A DNA stretch of 64,000 nucleotides, taken from assembly GCA_034437215.1 (NCBI GenBank), contig DAOTVC010000077.1:1-64000 (forward strand), written 5' to 3'. Positions 36,199 through 45,482 of the stretch are shown piece by piece (the stretch's first letter is position 1; the number at the start of each line of letters is the position of its first letter). The DNA is from DAOTVC01 sp034437215. GTDB lineage: Bacteria; Chloroflexota; Anaerolineae; B4-G1; SLSP01. The translations under genes were made by a program, and so were the position numbers. The notes below the pieces were generated by a model. The model was given only the letters and a program-made list of their open reading frames with translations. It did no database searches and was not told the DNA's origin.

Positions 36199-36438
36199 GT
36201 GGTCGGACGATCGAAGCTTGTAGAGCGCATCCGTGCGGTGCTGGAGCACGATCCGCGCACCGGCGATGCGACCGTCAATGGGGTGGACGATGACGGTCTC
36301 ATCACTCTCGAAGACGAGGTCGGCGATCAGGAGATCCGTGAGGCGCTGGAGCAGATCGACCGCTCTTTCGTCGAGGTCGGCGAGGTCGTCACCGATCTCG
36401 CCACACACCTTACCAACCGACAGAAACTCTATGCATAA
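36199..36438 (+). CDS. BON-domain protein 2
   Basis: A 79-residue protein consisting of a BON domain alone (IRAVLEHDPRTGDATVNGVD, ITLEDEVGDQEIREALEQI, EVGEVVTDLATHL). GTG 36199 is supported by GAGGAGGG just upstream. It lacks the acidic tail of its neighbours. 29 bp after BON 1. Confidence 0.75.
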   Translation: MVGRSKLVERIRAVLEHDPRTGDATVNGVDDDGLITLEDEVGDQEIREALEQIDRSFVEVGEVVTDLATHLTNRQKLYA

Positions 36439-36454
36439 CTAAAGGAGGAGCTAC

Positions 36455-36808
36455 GTGGTTCTAAGATCAGATTTGGCAGAACGCATTGCTTCGGCACTGG
36501 AGTCGGATGCCCGGACGTCCGACGCGACCATCAGCGTGGTGGACGACAATGGATTTATCACTCTCACGGGAGGGGTCGAGGATCTCGAGACCCGGGAGGC
36601 GGCAGAGGAGGTCGTCCGCTCCCTCGCCGGTGTCGTCGAGGTCGTGAACGATATCGAGGTGGAGGAGGCGCCCGCCGGGAGCGACCATGCCGAGGAGGAG
36701 GAAGAGGGCGTGGAGGAGGAAGAGCTCTTCGATATGGACTATATTCCGGAGGGTACTGAAGAGGACGAAGACGACGTCGACACGGTGGCGCCCCCTCAGC
36801 CTTACTGA
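36455..36808 (+). CDS. BON-domain protein 3
   Basis: A 117-residue protein: BON domain (ASALESDARTSDATISVVDD, ITLTGGVEDLETREAAEEV, VVEVVNDIEVEE) then an acidic tail with a Glu run and Pro-rich end. GTG start preceded by AAAGGAGGAG. The three genes probably arose by tandem duplication and share one promoter; a strong hairpin follows. Confidence 0.8.
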   Translation: MVLRSDLAERIASALESDARTSDATISVVDDNGFITLTGGVEDLETREAAEEVVRSLAGVVEVVNDIEVEEAPAGSDHAEEEEEGVEEEELFDMDYIPEGTEEDEDDVDTVAPPQPY

Positions 36809-36832
36809 TCCTGGGTTTCAGAAGGGGAAAGA

Positions 36833-36859
36833 AACTGCCCGGCGATAAGCCGGGCAGTT
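36833..36859. terminator. bidirectional terminator-like hairpin
   Basis: A perfect 11-bp stem AACTGCCCGGC/GCCGGGCAGTT with GATAA loop lies between the convergent BON and Rieske genes. Confidence 0.7.
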
Positions 36860-36867
36860 GGCTGGTC

Positions 36868-37818
36868 CTAGCCCTCTCCGTGATGGTGGTGAGCGTGAGC
36901 AGTCTGCTCGCGGCTCTGTCCATCCTCCGACTGACTCTGTGCTTTCTGTGGGACCCGGATTTCGATCCGGCCCTCGCGAATGCGCGTCTCGTAGTGCGGT
37001 GCGGCGTAAGTCGAAGGGCCGTGGACGAGGTCCCCGCTGCAGACGTCGAAGACACTGTCGTGCCACGGGCAGGTGAGCCGGTGATCTGCGATCTCCCCCT
37101 CGTCGAGGGGGCCGCCTGCGTGGGGGCAGGCGGCGCCGAGAGCACAGACCTCCCCACCCTTCTTGTAGAGCATCACCGGTTGGCCCTCCACGTTGATGCG
37201 CGTGGGCTTGTCCTGGGGCAGGGCGTCCACCTCCAGCACCGCCTGCCACTCCTGGGGCAGGGTGCGGGGTTCGGCATGGTTGACGCCGACCCTCTTCTTG
37301 AAGACGAGGTGCCCACCCAGATAGGCGCCTAGCGTTGCCAGGCTCACGCCCAGCGCCGAGAAGAGCAGCCCCTGTCCCCGATTACCGTCCTTCCGCGCCT
37401 TGAGGGAGAAGCCGTGGGCGACGAAGGCGGCATCGTTGAGGAGAGCGTGCGTGAGGCCCACACCGGCCGCCGGTTGGGGGATGGTGGAGAAGTCGGCCAG
37501 GCCCGCGAGTATCGTAGGGACGGCTGCCGTGGTTCCCAGCGCTGTGAGGGCGTCCGCCGTCTGCTCCGCCGACTTCGACTTCATCCCCAGGGAGAAGAGA
37601 TCGAAGAGGGGGGCCAACAGCCACGAGCCGACGACGATGTCGGTGAGCACCGGGTGCAGGGGATGGCCCAGCCAGGTGCCGTGCAGCAGGTCGACGGCGC
37701 TGCGCACGTCATCGCCACCCTTCAAGACCGCGCCGTGGATCGTTTGTGCAGCCTTCTGGCCCGGTTTCTGGAAGATCGATAATCTCTCGACAAAGTTCTC
37801 CAGCAGTTCTCTCAGCAT
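36868..37818 (-). CDS. DUF2231 - Rieske [2Fe-2S] protein
   Basis: A 316-residue protein. The N-terminal half is a DUF2231 membrane domain with HGTWLGHPLHPVLTDIVVGSW and about four hydrophobic helices. From about residue 195 a Rieske domain follows: CPHAGGPLDEG and CPWHDSVFDV supply the two Cys and two His ligands of the cluster. The C-terminus is His-rich. ATG 37818 follows GGAGA by 8 bases. It is probably a membrane-bound electron carrier; its partner is not evident, although a flavin oxidoreductase gene lies upstream. Confidence 0.88.
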   Translation of the reverse strand: MLRELLENFVERLSIFQKPGQKAAQTIHGAVLKGGDDVRSAVDLLHGTWLGHPLHPVLTDIVVGSWLLAPLFDLFSLGMKSKSAEQTADALTALGTTAAVPTILAGLADFSTIPQPAAGVGLTHALLNDAAFVAHGFSLKARKDGNRGQGLLFSALGVSLATLGAYLGGHLVFKKRVGVNHAEPRTLPQEWQAVLEVDALPQDKPTRINVEGQPVMLYKKGGEVCALGAACPHAGGPLDEGEIADHRLTCPWHDSVFDVCSGDLVHGPSTYAAPHYETRIREGRIEIRVPQKAQSQSEDGQSREQTAHAHHHHGEG

Positions 37819-37850
37819 AACGAGGTCTCCTTTCGTGTCGTGATTGATTA

Positions 37851-37970
37851 GGGTGCGTTTCACTCCAGTTGTGACTTATCCGTGGCTGAAACGTAAAGCG
37901 TGAAACGTGAGCGCCTCACGGTTTACGTTTCACGTTTCACGCCTCGGTTTAACTCAAGTGAAACACACCC
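37851..37970. repeat. 120-bp TIR element, copy B
   Basis: Ends GGGTGCGTTTCACT and the reverse complement of GGGTGTGTTTCACTTGAGTT, related to copy A. The centre contains a second palindrome built of AAACGTGA-type words. It begins 33 bp upstream of the Rieske start codon, the same spacing as copy A upstream of its gene. Confidence 0.65.
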
Positions 37971-38017
37971 GCTTGATGATTGACAACTTGTGCAGTCCCG
38001 TAGATCCGCGCTGGGCA

Positions 38018-39703
38018 TCAAGTGCCCTCCCCGCCGTCCTTGACTAACTGCGCGAAGAGGGCCGCCGCGGCTGCGGTTACGCCCGCCACCGCACCTCCGC
38101 CCAGGAGCAGCCGGTTGCGGTCACGGTGTGGGTGGAGGATCTCCTGCGCCGCCAGGTAGCCCGAGAGGGCGTTGGTGCCGGCCCCGGGCCAGGTGGAGGC
38201 GCCCACCATGTAGAGATCCTCGATGGGCGTCCGGTATCTCGACCAGCCCGGGAAGGGGCGCCAGAGGAAGAACTGGCGCAGGTGGTGGCTCCCGCTGATG
38301 CTGTCTCCTCCCACCAGGTTCGGGTTCCGCCGTTCCAGGTCGGCGGGGGAGAGGACGGCACGCTCCAATACCAGATCCCTCAAGCCCGGCGCGTAGTACT
38401 CCAGCTTCTGCATGACCCGCTCGGCGAAGGGCTCGGCGGCCGCCTCCCACGTCCGGGCCTCGATCTCGCCGCCGGCATCCCCCCGGATGGCCCTGGGAAG
38501 GGTTCTCACCTGCACCCAGAGGATCTGCTGCCCCTCCTCGGGCGTGCGGCCGGGGTCGATGGTGGCGGTCTGGCCGACGATGAGCAGGGGCTCCGAGGGC
38601 AGGTAGCCGTTGACCGCCTGGGTGTAGGTGCGCGAGAGATCCTCGACGTAGGGCGGGATGTGGACGTAGGCGAAGTCGGCGATCTCCTCGCCCGCTTTCC
38701 ACCGGGGCTTACCGCTCAGGGCCAGGTGCAACATCATCGTGGCAGGTCCGTAGCGGAAGCGCGCTACCTGGCGCACGAACTCTGCCGGGAGCAGTTCTTC
38801 ATCCAGGAGCCGTCCGAAGAGCACCCGCGGGGTGATGTTGGCGATGACCGCTTTGCGGGCAGCGATACGCTCGCCCGAGGCCAGCTCCACCGCCGTCGCC
38901 CGTCCTTTCTCCACGACGATCTGGGTGACCTCGGCCTCCGTGCGCAGCTCCCCGCCGTGCCCCTCGAGAACGCCCACGAGGGCCTCCACCATGCGCGAGG
39001 CGCCTCCCTCGACCACCGAGATCCCCTCGTGCATGTCGGTGAAGGTCTCGAGGAAGGGGAACATCGTGCCCCCGGAGACCTCCGGTCCGAAGTCCAGGTG
39101 CAGGCCCCACGTCGCCAGCAGGGTCCGCGCCTCGGGGCTCGCAAAGTAGTTCTCGGTCAGCTCCCGCGGGGAGGCCAGGATGATCTGCAGCAGCTCTAGG
39201 AGCGTCTCGAGGCCGGTGGTTCGTACGGCTTTGGTCAGTGCCACACCCGCGTCGAGGGAGGGGAGAGGGAGGTTGTAGAGGGGCAGGAGTGTCTTCTGGA
39301 AGGTCTTGAAGCGCTCGTAGAGGCGGGACCAACCCTCGGCGTCCTGCTCGTTGTGTGCGTTGAGCAGCTTCAGCGTACGCTCGGGGTCCTTGTAGACCCG
39401 CAGGCTCTTCCCGTCGGGAAAGATGTTGCAGTAGGGCTGGGAGGAGGTGACGTAGTGCAGGCCGTGGGCCTCGAGCTCGCCCTGCAGCTCCTTGTAGACC
39501 GGTGAAGCGAGAAAGAGGTTCTGGTTCGTGGCGTAGAGATCGTGGACGAAGCCCGGACGGGTGATCTCACCGCTGCGCACGGCGCCGCCGGGACGCTCGT
39601 TTCGCTCCAGCACCAACACCTTCCAGCCGGCGCGGGCCAAGTAGACGGCGGCGACCAATCCATTGTGGCCTCCCCCTACGATAATTCCGTCATAAGTCGT
39701 CAT
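38018..39703 (-). CDS. CrtI/PYROXD2-like FAD-dependent oxidoreductase
   Basis: A 561-residue flavoprotein. The N-terminal dinucleotide fold is IIVGGGHNGLVAAVYLARAG with VLVLERNERPGGAVRSGE, as in phytoene desaturase-like amine oxidoreductases. The C-terminal FAD block is YMVGASTWPGAGTNALSGYLAAQEI. A hydrophobic C-terminal stretch (VAGVTAAAAALFAQLV) may touch the membrane. No carotenoid synthase is nearby, so the substrate is open. The - strand neighbours on both sides do not form an obvious pathway. Confidence 0.85.
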   Translation of the reverse strand: MTTYDGIIVGGGHNGLVAAVYLARAGWKVLVLERNERPGGAVRSGEITRPGFVHDLYATNQNLFLASPVYKELQGELEAHGLHYVTSSQPYCNIFPDGKSLRVYKDPERTLKLLNAHNEQDAEGWSRLYERFKTFQKTLLPLYNLPLPSLDAGVALTKAVRTTGLETLLELLQIILASPRELTENYFASPEARTLLATWGLHLDFGPEVSGGTMFPFLETFTDMHEGISVVEGGASRMVEALVGVLEGHGGELRTEAEVTQIVVEKGRATAVELASGERIAARKAVIANITPRVLFGRLLDEELLPAEFVRQVARFRYGPATMMLHLALSGKPRWKAGEEIADFAYVHIPPYVEDLSRTYTQAVNGYLPSEPLLIVGQTATIDPGRTPEEGQQILWVQVRTLPRAIRGDAGGEIEARTWEAAAEPFAERVMQKLEYYAPGLRDLVLERAVLSPADLERRNPNLVGGDSISGSHHLRQFFLWRPFPGWSRYRTPIEDLYMVGASTWPGAGTNALSGYLAAQEILHPHRDRNRLLLGGGAVAGVTAAAAALFAQLVKDGGEGT

Positions 39704-39722
39704 ATTACCCTCCCTCCGGAAG

Positions 39723-40398
39723 TCAAACAGTCCTCAGTCTGATAGTCAGATCGTCATTTACGAAGTCCCACAGCGTCTCGTGGAGGTCTGCGCTCTCCTG
39801 CGCCCGGCCCATCTCTCCGCAGACCTCGATCAGACGGCTCAGGACGTCCACGTCCCCTCTGGTGTAGCGCCGGATCTGCTCGAGAGCTTCCGCGAGCACC
39901 TCCCTGAGGGAGTAGATGTGGGTGGTTAATGAAGTAGATGAGCGCTCCGATGGATAAGAGCGAGAGGAGCAGAGCGAAGTTGGTCGCAATAAGGGGGACG
40001 AAGTTGTCATGATCGCGTACCCCTCGCAGCGCCAGCAGGGTGAAGAGAAAGGTACCCATGAGAATGCCCAGCACGTGCTGGTTAGCGCTGTCCCCCAGGT
40101 ACTGGCGGAGAATACGAGGGGAGTAGGTGTTGGCGGTCTGGACCACCGCAACCATCATGATGGAGAAGGTGAGGGAGGTGACGGTGAGCATCGCCGATGC
40201 GATGGAGCCTAACATGGTACGGGCTCCCTGAACCCCGCCGGTGAGGAACCAGCCGCGTGCCAGGCTCCCTGCCGCAGGGCTCCACTGCCGGTCGACGGCT
40301 GTGAGGCCGAAGGCCAGTAGTACGAAGGCCACGACCCACAGCGTGGGACGGAACCAGAGGCTGCTCTTGAGGTTGGACCAGAGTTTTTGGAGTTGCAT
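39723..40398 (-). pseudogene. DUF2254 membrane protein, frameshifted and internally deleted
   Basis: The N-terminal part (from 40398) reads a normal DUF2254 start: four membrane segments including LWVVAFVLLAFGLTAVD, MLTVTSLTFSIMMVAVVQTA and FALLLSLLSIGALIYFINH. At about 39920 this frame runs into unlike, Arg/Gly-rich sequence. The family's C-terminus (LREVLAEALEQIRRYTRGD to the stop at 39723) continues in another frame. Intact members are above 400 residues, so the central part is also missing. A sequencing error could explain the shift but not the shortness. Confidence 0.7.
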
Positions 40399-40561
40399 CC
40401 CCCTGCACTCCTCGTGTGACGGTTACCCTACCGGACCCCTGCACGTCTGAGCGGTCTGGAAAAATAGTATGATATCTATAGTATAAAAGGTATTGGGAAT
40501 TTCGTCAAACGTTGCTTATTCTCCAGGGGGTAGGGGACCGGACTAGAACCGGGGGGCAGAA

Positions 40562-41233
40562 TCAAGTCTCTTCATCCTCCGGCAGGATGAGGCGCAGGCG
40601 GGTGCAGCGCCGCGGTGCCTCTTCCAGATCCAGAGCCTTGAGGACCTCGTCGGGGCGCCCCGTGGCGCCGGGTCGGGCGGTGAGGCGCATCTGCAGGGCG
40701 ACCTCCCAGCTTGCAGCGTCCGGATCGACGACCGCCAGCTCCGTGACCAGAGGGCGCAGGTCGTAGCTCTTGTTGTGCCGCCGCCCCCGCTTTGGACGGA
40801 GCAGCGTCTCCGCTGCCAGCATCTCGGCGACGGCGCTCTCTAGGGCCGCACGATCGACGTCCCGCAGCAGCACCTCGTACTCCGTGGCGTCGATCTCCTG
40901 CTCGAGGGCGGGAGCGTCCTCGTCGACGGCTGCGACGGCCCGTAGCGTCAGATCCCGGGGCGTCTTGCCGACGAGCGCTTCCCGGACCCTCTCGGGGCTC
41001 CAGGGTACCTCCAGCCAGATGTCCAGCCACTCCGCCTCACCTCCGCAGCCCGTGGGCAGGGGGAGGGCGATCTGCATCTTGGGGCGGGGGTGAAAGCCCT
41101 GGCTGTACTGGAGGGGGACGCCGGCCCGGCGCAGGGTGCGCTCCCAGATGCGACCCAGGTCGAGCACGGAGACGTAGGCCAACGTGCGCTCGGTGGCAAA
41201 GGTGATGCGGTGGCGGAAGGCTTCTGCGGTCAC
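40562..41233 (-). CDS. DUF2344/TIGR03936 radical-SAM-associated protein
   Basis: A 223-residue protein. RITFATERTLAYVSVLDLGR and YSQGFHPRPKMQIALPLPTG are diagnostic of the DUF2344 family, which occurs next to or fused with the large radical SAM protein encoded directly upstream. The GTG start overlaps that gene's TGA, and GGGAGGAG lies 8 bases ahead. The pair probably acts together, possibly in tRNA or ribosome modification; that is inference from family context. Confidence 0.88.
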   Translation of the reverse strand: MTAEAFRHRITFATERTLAYVSVLDLGRIWERTLRRAGVPLQYSQGFHPRPKMQIALPLPTGCGGEAEWLDIWLEVPWSPERVREALVGKTPRDLTLRAVAAVDEDAPALEQEIDATEYEVLLRDVDRAALESAVAEMLAAETLLRPKRGRRHNKSYDLRPLVTELAVVDPDAASWEVALQMRLTARPGATGRPDEVLKALDLEEAPRRCTRLRLILPEDEET

Positions 41234-43155
41234 GTTTGTCGCTCCTCCCGGTCCCCCGGCACGGGACACTGCCACTCGTCCCCGCAGATCTCGGGGAAGT
41301 TGGCGAGGATGCCGCAGCCGTGGCACTTCTCCCGGCAGTCGTTCAGGAACTCCCCCCGCTGGCTGCGGCGGTAGTCCTGGAGAAGGAAGCGCTTCTCGAC
41401 GCCGCTGTGCAGATGGTGCCAGGGGAAGACCTCGTTCTCCTCTCGGGGGCGGTAGAGGAAGAAGTCCAGCAGCGCTTCGCCGGAGCCGAAGAGCGCCGTG
41501 CCGACCTCCTCGATGGCTTCGTCCCAGGCCTCGGGATGCCACCACTCGTCCCAGGCGTCGAAGCGGGCACCTGTGCGCCAGGCCTGCTCCACGACGGCGT
41601 TGAGGCGCCGGTCGCCCCGGGTCAGCAGCCCTTCGATACGGCTGATGGGGTACCGGTTCCAGCCCAGACGCAGACCGCGTCCCCGCACGTTCTTCCGCAG
41701 GTAGCCCAGCCGCTCCTCGATGACGTTCTCCCGCGCCATGGGCTCCCACTGGAAGACGGTGTGGGGTTTGGGGATGAAGGTGCTGGCGCTGACGTGCACC
41801 TCCGCCTTCCGGCCTCCGACACGGCGTGCCAGGCGGCGCATGTCGTGGGCCATGTCGGCGATGGCCACGACGTCCTCCAGTGTCTCGCCGGGCAGACCGA
41901 TCATGAAGTAGAGCTTGAGGGTGCGCCAGCCGCGCTCGAAGACCTCCGCGGCAATCTCCATCAGGGTTTCGGTGGTGACGTCCTTGTTGATGCGTGCCCG
42001 CAATGCCTCCGTGGCGGCCTCGGGGGCGAAGGTGAAGCCGGAGCGCCGGCTCTCGCTGAGGCTGTCCGCGAGGTTGACGGAGAAGGCGTCGATGCGAAGG
42101 CTGGGGAGGGAGAAGCCCACGTGGCGCCCGCTGAAGTGCACCTTCAGCGTCTCCATGAGCGGGACGATCTCCGTGTGGTCCGCCGTAGAGAGGGAGAGGA
42201 GGGCGAACTCCTCGTAGCCGGTGGCGACGGCGATGGCCTCCACGTCCTCCACGATCTCCTCGGCGGGGCGCTGGCGCACGGGGCGGGTGATGACACCCGC
42301 CTGGCAGAAGCGGCAGCCGTGGGTGCAGCCCCGCTGAATCTCCACGACGCCCCGCTCGTGGACGATCTCCACGTTGGGGACCAGCTGGCGCACGGGGGTG
42401 GGGGGCAGCGCGCTGACGACGCGCTTGCGCACCCGGCGCGGGGCCTCCGGTACCGTCGGCTCTATCCGCTCGAGGCTGCCGTCGACGGTGTAGACGGGCC
42501 GGTAGAAGCGAGGAATGTAGAGCCCCTCGATGTCGAGGAGAGTACGGAGCTGCTCCTCGCGCGGCAGCTCCCTCTGTACCAGCAGCCGCTCCACCACCTC
42601 GACGAGAATCTCCTCACCGTCTCCGATGACGAAGGCGTCGAAGAAGTCGGTCATGGGCTCGGGGTTGAAGGTGCCGTGCCCCCCTCCGATGACGAGCGGG
42701 TGGCGGCGGTCGCGCTCCGCTGCCCGTACGGGCAGACCCGCCAAGTCGAGGAGCTCCAGGGTGTTGGTGAAGAGCTGCTCGTAGGCGGCGCTGATTCCCA
42801 GGAGATCGAAGGCGGCGACGGGGCGGTAGGACTCCAAAGCGTAGAGGGGGACGCCCTGGGCGCGCAGCTCCGCGATCATGTCGGGGGCGGGCAGGTAGGT
42901 GCGCTCCGCCAGGGTGTCGGAGCGCCGGTTGAGGATGTCGTAGAGGATGGTGAGGGCGAAGTTGGACATTCCCAGGTCGTAGAGGTCGGGGAAGGCCAGG
43001 CAGACGTGGAGTGGTGTCTCGTCCCACGGCTTGTGGACGGTGTTGTACTCACCGCCCACGTAGCGTCCGGGCTTGCGGACGCGATGGAGCAGCGCCTCGA
43101 TGCGCTCCCAGGGGATGGGGGCGTGAGGGATGGTCGGGTTCAAGGATCTGTTCAT
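41230..43155 (-). CDS. TIGR03960-type B12-binding-like radical SAM protein
   Basis: A 641-residue protein. Residues about 30-190 resemble a cobalamin-binding-like Rossmann domain (FPDLYDLGMSNFALTILYDI, LVIGGGHGTFNPEPMTDFF). The radical SAM core begins at EIQRGCTHGCRFCQAGVITRP with the CX3CX2C cluster. The C-terminus has a cysteine group (CREKCHGCGIL and CPVP). The product of the reaction is unknown. It is translationally coupled to DUF2344. Confidence 0.9.
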   Translation of the reverse strand: MNRSLNPTIPHAPIPWERIEALLHRVRKPGRYVGGEYNTVHKPWDETPLHVCLAFPDLYDLGMSNFALTILYDILNRRSDTLAERTYLPAPDMIAELRAQGVPLYALESYRPVAAFDLLGISAAYEQLFTNTLELLDLAGLPVRAAERDRRHPLVIGGGHGTFNPEPMTDFFDAFVIGDGEEILVEVVERLLVQRELPREEQLRTLLDIEGLYIPRFYRPVYTVDGSLERIEPTVPEAPRRVRKRVVSALPPTPVRQLVPNVEIVHERGVVEIQRGCTHGCRFCQAGVITRPVRQRPAEEIVEDVEAIAVATGYEEFALLSLSTADHTEIVPLMETLKVHFSGRHVGFSLPSLRIDAFSVNLADSLSESRRSGFTFAPEAATEALRARINKDVTTETLMEIAAEVFERGWRTLKLYFMIGLPGETLEDVVAIADMAHDMRRLARRVGGRKAEVHVSASTFIPKPHTVFQWEPMARENVIEERLGYLRKNVRGRGLRLGWNRYPISRIEGLLTRGDRRLNAVVEQAWRTGARFDAWDEWWHPEAWDEAIEEVGTALFGSGEALLDFFLYRPREENEVFPWHHLHSGVEKRFLLQDYRRSQRGEFLNDCREKCHGCGILANFPEICGDEWQCPVPGDREERQT

Positions 43156-43246
43156 GCAGATTGGACGCTGGGGCCGCCGACCCCTTCGCTGGCCGGGTGA
43201 GAAACTCGTGGAGATCCCGCCTTAGTCGAAGCCGCCGGTGGTGGCC

Positions 43247-43651
43247 CTAGTTCACCACCTCCAGGACCCGCACCCAGATCTTGCGGCGGCGGGGGCCGTC
43301 GAATTCGGCGAAGAAGATACCCTGCCACTGCCCCATCTGCAACTCTCCCCCCTGCACGAAGATGAAGTGATCGCTCCCCACGAGGACGGCCTTCACGTGA
43401 GCGGGAGAGTTCCCCTCACGGTGACTGTAGGAGAGGCTCTCCGGCGTGATGTGCTCGAGGACCATGGCGATGTCCTGCTGCACCGAGGGGTCCCAGTTCT
43501 CGTTGAGCACGATGCCCGCCGTCGTGTGGGGGCAGAAAATAAAGCAGACACCATCCTGGACCTCGGTGTCTGCCAGTGCCTGCTTGATCTTATCGGTGAT
43601 GTCCACCAAATCAACCTTGTTGCGCGTCTGAACCTCGATCTGAACGTACAT
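43247..43651 (-). CDS. YjbQ/UPF0047 family protein
   Basis: A 134-residue protein of the YjbQ family, reported to have weak thiamine-phosphate synthase activity. CFIFCPHTTAGIVLNENWDPSV and HVKAVLVGSDHFIFVQGGELQMGQWQGIFFAEFDGPR contain the conserved histidines and acidic residues. Physiological role is not settled for the family. 51 bp downstream of rpoD on the same strand. Confidence 0.9.
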   Translation of the reverse strand: MYVQIEVQTRNKVDLVDITDKIKQALADTEVQDGVCFIFCPHTTAGIVLNENWDPSVQQDIAMVLEHITPESLSYSHREGNSPAHVKAVLVGSDHFIFVQGGELQMGQWQGIFFAEFDGPRRRKIWVRVLEVVN

Positions 43652-43702
43652 TCACACCTCTAAAGATAGAATTAGGAAGCCAACTGTTGAATTAACGACT
43701 GC

Positions 43703-45358
43703 CTACATCAAGAAGTCCCGCAACTTGCGACTGCGCCCCGGATGGCGGAGTTTGCGCAGAGCCTTCGACTCGATCTGCCGGATGCGCTCCCGGGTCACCT
43801 TGAAGGCCTGCCCGACCTCCTCCAGGGTGTGGGGCTGCCCATCCTTGAGGCCGAAACGCATCTCCAGGACCTCCCGTTCGCGCTCTCCCAGCTCGTTGAG
43901 GATGCTCTGTAACTGCTCCCGCAGCATCTGCGTCGAGGTCGCATCCATCGGTCCCGGCAGATTCTCGTCCTCGATAAAGTCGGCGAGTTCGCTGTTGTCC
44001 TCGTTGCCCACGGGGCTCTCCAGGGACATGGGCTCCTGGGAGATGCTGATGATACGGCGTACCTTGCCCATGGCGCGGCGCAATTTGCGCTCCAGGTGGG
44101 GGGGCAGCGGGCGGTCGTTGGAGCGCGCCTCGAGGATGGCGTTCACGTCCTCCGCCGCCATCACGTCCATCTCCAGGGCCAGCTCGTCGAGGGTCGGCTC
44201 CCGTCCCATGCGCTGCGTGAGCCGCCGTTGTACCCGCATCAGCCGGTTGATGGTCTCCACCATGTGCACCGGAATGCGGATGGTGCGAGCCTGGTCGGCG
44301 ATGGCCCGGCTGATGGCCTGCCTGATCCACCAGGTGGCGTAGGTGGAGAACTTGTAGCCGCGGGTGTAGTCGAACTTCTCCACGGCGCGCAGGAGTCCGA
44401 TGTTCCCCTCCTGAATGAGGTCGAGGAAGGAGACCCCCCGGCCCACGTAGCGCTTGGCGATGTTGACCACCAGGCGCAGGTTGGCCCGCACGAGCATCTG
44501 TTGGGCTTCGGCAGCGATGACCTCCACCTGCAGCCACCAATCTTCCAGCTCACTGGAGACCACCCGGGGGCGGATGTGGCGAATGGTGGGCCAGCGCTCC
44601 TCACGCTCCACCAGGTAGTCCTTGACGGACACGATGAGGGAGGAGGGGAGCAGGAAGAGAAAGTTGATCATGTCGAGCAGCGCGATAATGATCGGGCGCC
44701 ACTCGGGGTCATCTCCCCAGCGATTGGGGCCCATGTAGGTGTAGAGGGTGGAGGGCACGGGGCTGATGAGCACCTCCTGCTGCTGCAAGATCTCCTCGAG
44801 GATCTCGTGAGCCAGCGGCGTGACGAGCTCGTACTTCTTGGCGCTGTGCTGGCTGCTGTTCCACGACTTGCGCGCCTCACGGTAGATGTGCTCAACGCTG
44901 GCGAGGACGCCGTCGTCGGAGCCGTTGTCACCACTCTGCCCCATACGCTGGATTTCGGAGAGCTGCGCGGCGGACTCACGAATCAGACAGATCCAGACCT
45001 CCTGGTAGGGCTCCAGCAGATCGACCCGTCCGATCTCCCGCAGATACATCCGTACGGGGTCATCCACGAGAGCGGCTACGTTCGTTGTCATCTCTTCTTC
45101 AATCTGATTCAGTTCGTCGCTTGAAGGTTCGCTGTCCAACTCGTCCTCGTCGTCGTCGTCCTCATCGAACTCCTCGCTATCATCATCGGCGTCGTAGTCC
45201 CGTTCCCACTCTTCATCCTCGGGTCGTGCAGAACGTTCTTCCAGATGCTCCTCCTCATCGGAGTCCTCCTCATCGGAGAAATCCTGGAACTCCTCTTCCA
45301 GCTCCTCGGGGGGCAGGCTGGTCTGCTTGGTTGCTTTCTCACGACCGTGAGATCCCAT
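43703..45358 (-). CDS. rpoD: RNA polymerase primary-type sigma factor
   Basis: A 551-residue sigma70-family protein. Region 1.2 starts DDPVRMYLREIGRVDLLEPY; regions 2.1-2.4 are RANLRLVVNIAKRYVGRGVS to WWIRQAISRAIADQARTIRIP; region 3 follows; region 4 ends GQAFKVTRERIRQIESKALRKLRHP. The first about 85 residues are strongly acidic. After region 1.2 the usual LTAEEEIELA block is replaced and an unusual non-conserved segment of about 150 residues follows. It lies 124 bp after dnaG, as in the macromolecular-synthesis operon. Primary versus alternative status needs genome comparison. Confidence 0.93.
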   Translation of the reverse strand: MGSHGREKATKQTSLPPEELEEEFQDFSDEEDSDEEEHLEERSARPEDEEWERDYDADDDSEEFDEDDDDEDELDSEPSSDELNQIEEEMTTNVAALVDDPVRMYLREIGRVDLLEPYQEVWICLIRESAAQLSEIQRMGQSGDNGSDDGVLASVEHIYREARKSWNSSQHSAKKYELVTPLAHEILEEILQQQEVLISPVPSTLYTYMGPNRWGDDPEWRPIIIALLDMINFLFLLPSSLIVSVKDYLVEREERWPTIRHIRPRVVSSELEDWWLQVEVIAAEAQQMLVRANLRLVVNIAKRYVGRGVSFLDLIQEGNIGLLRAVEKFDYTRGYKFSTYATWWIRQAISRAIADQARTIRIPVHMVETINRLMRVQRRLTQRMGREPTLDELALEMDVMAAEDVNAILEARSNDRPLPPHLERKLRRAMGKVRRIISISQEPMSLESPVGNEDNSELADFIEDENLPGPMDATSTQMLREQLQSILNELGEREREVLEMRFGLKDGQPHTLEEVGQAFKVTRERIRQIESKALRKLRHPGRSRKLRDFLM

Positions 45359-45482
45359 AGATCACACTCCTTCTGTCCCGATATCGTCCACTATAAGGGT
45401 CGCCGAGCCACAAATGCCGCGGGTACTGCATCCGCTGGGATACGCGATAATCGCTGCACACCGGCGCCCGGACCGTCTCTGT

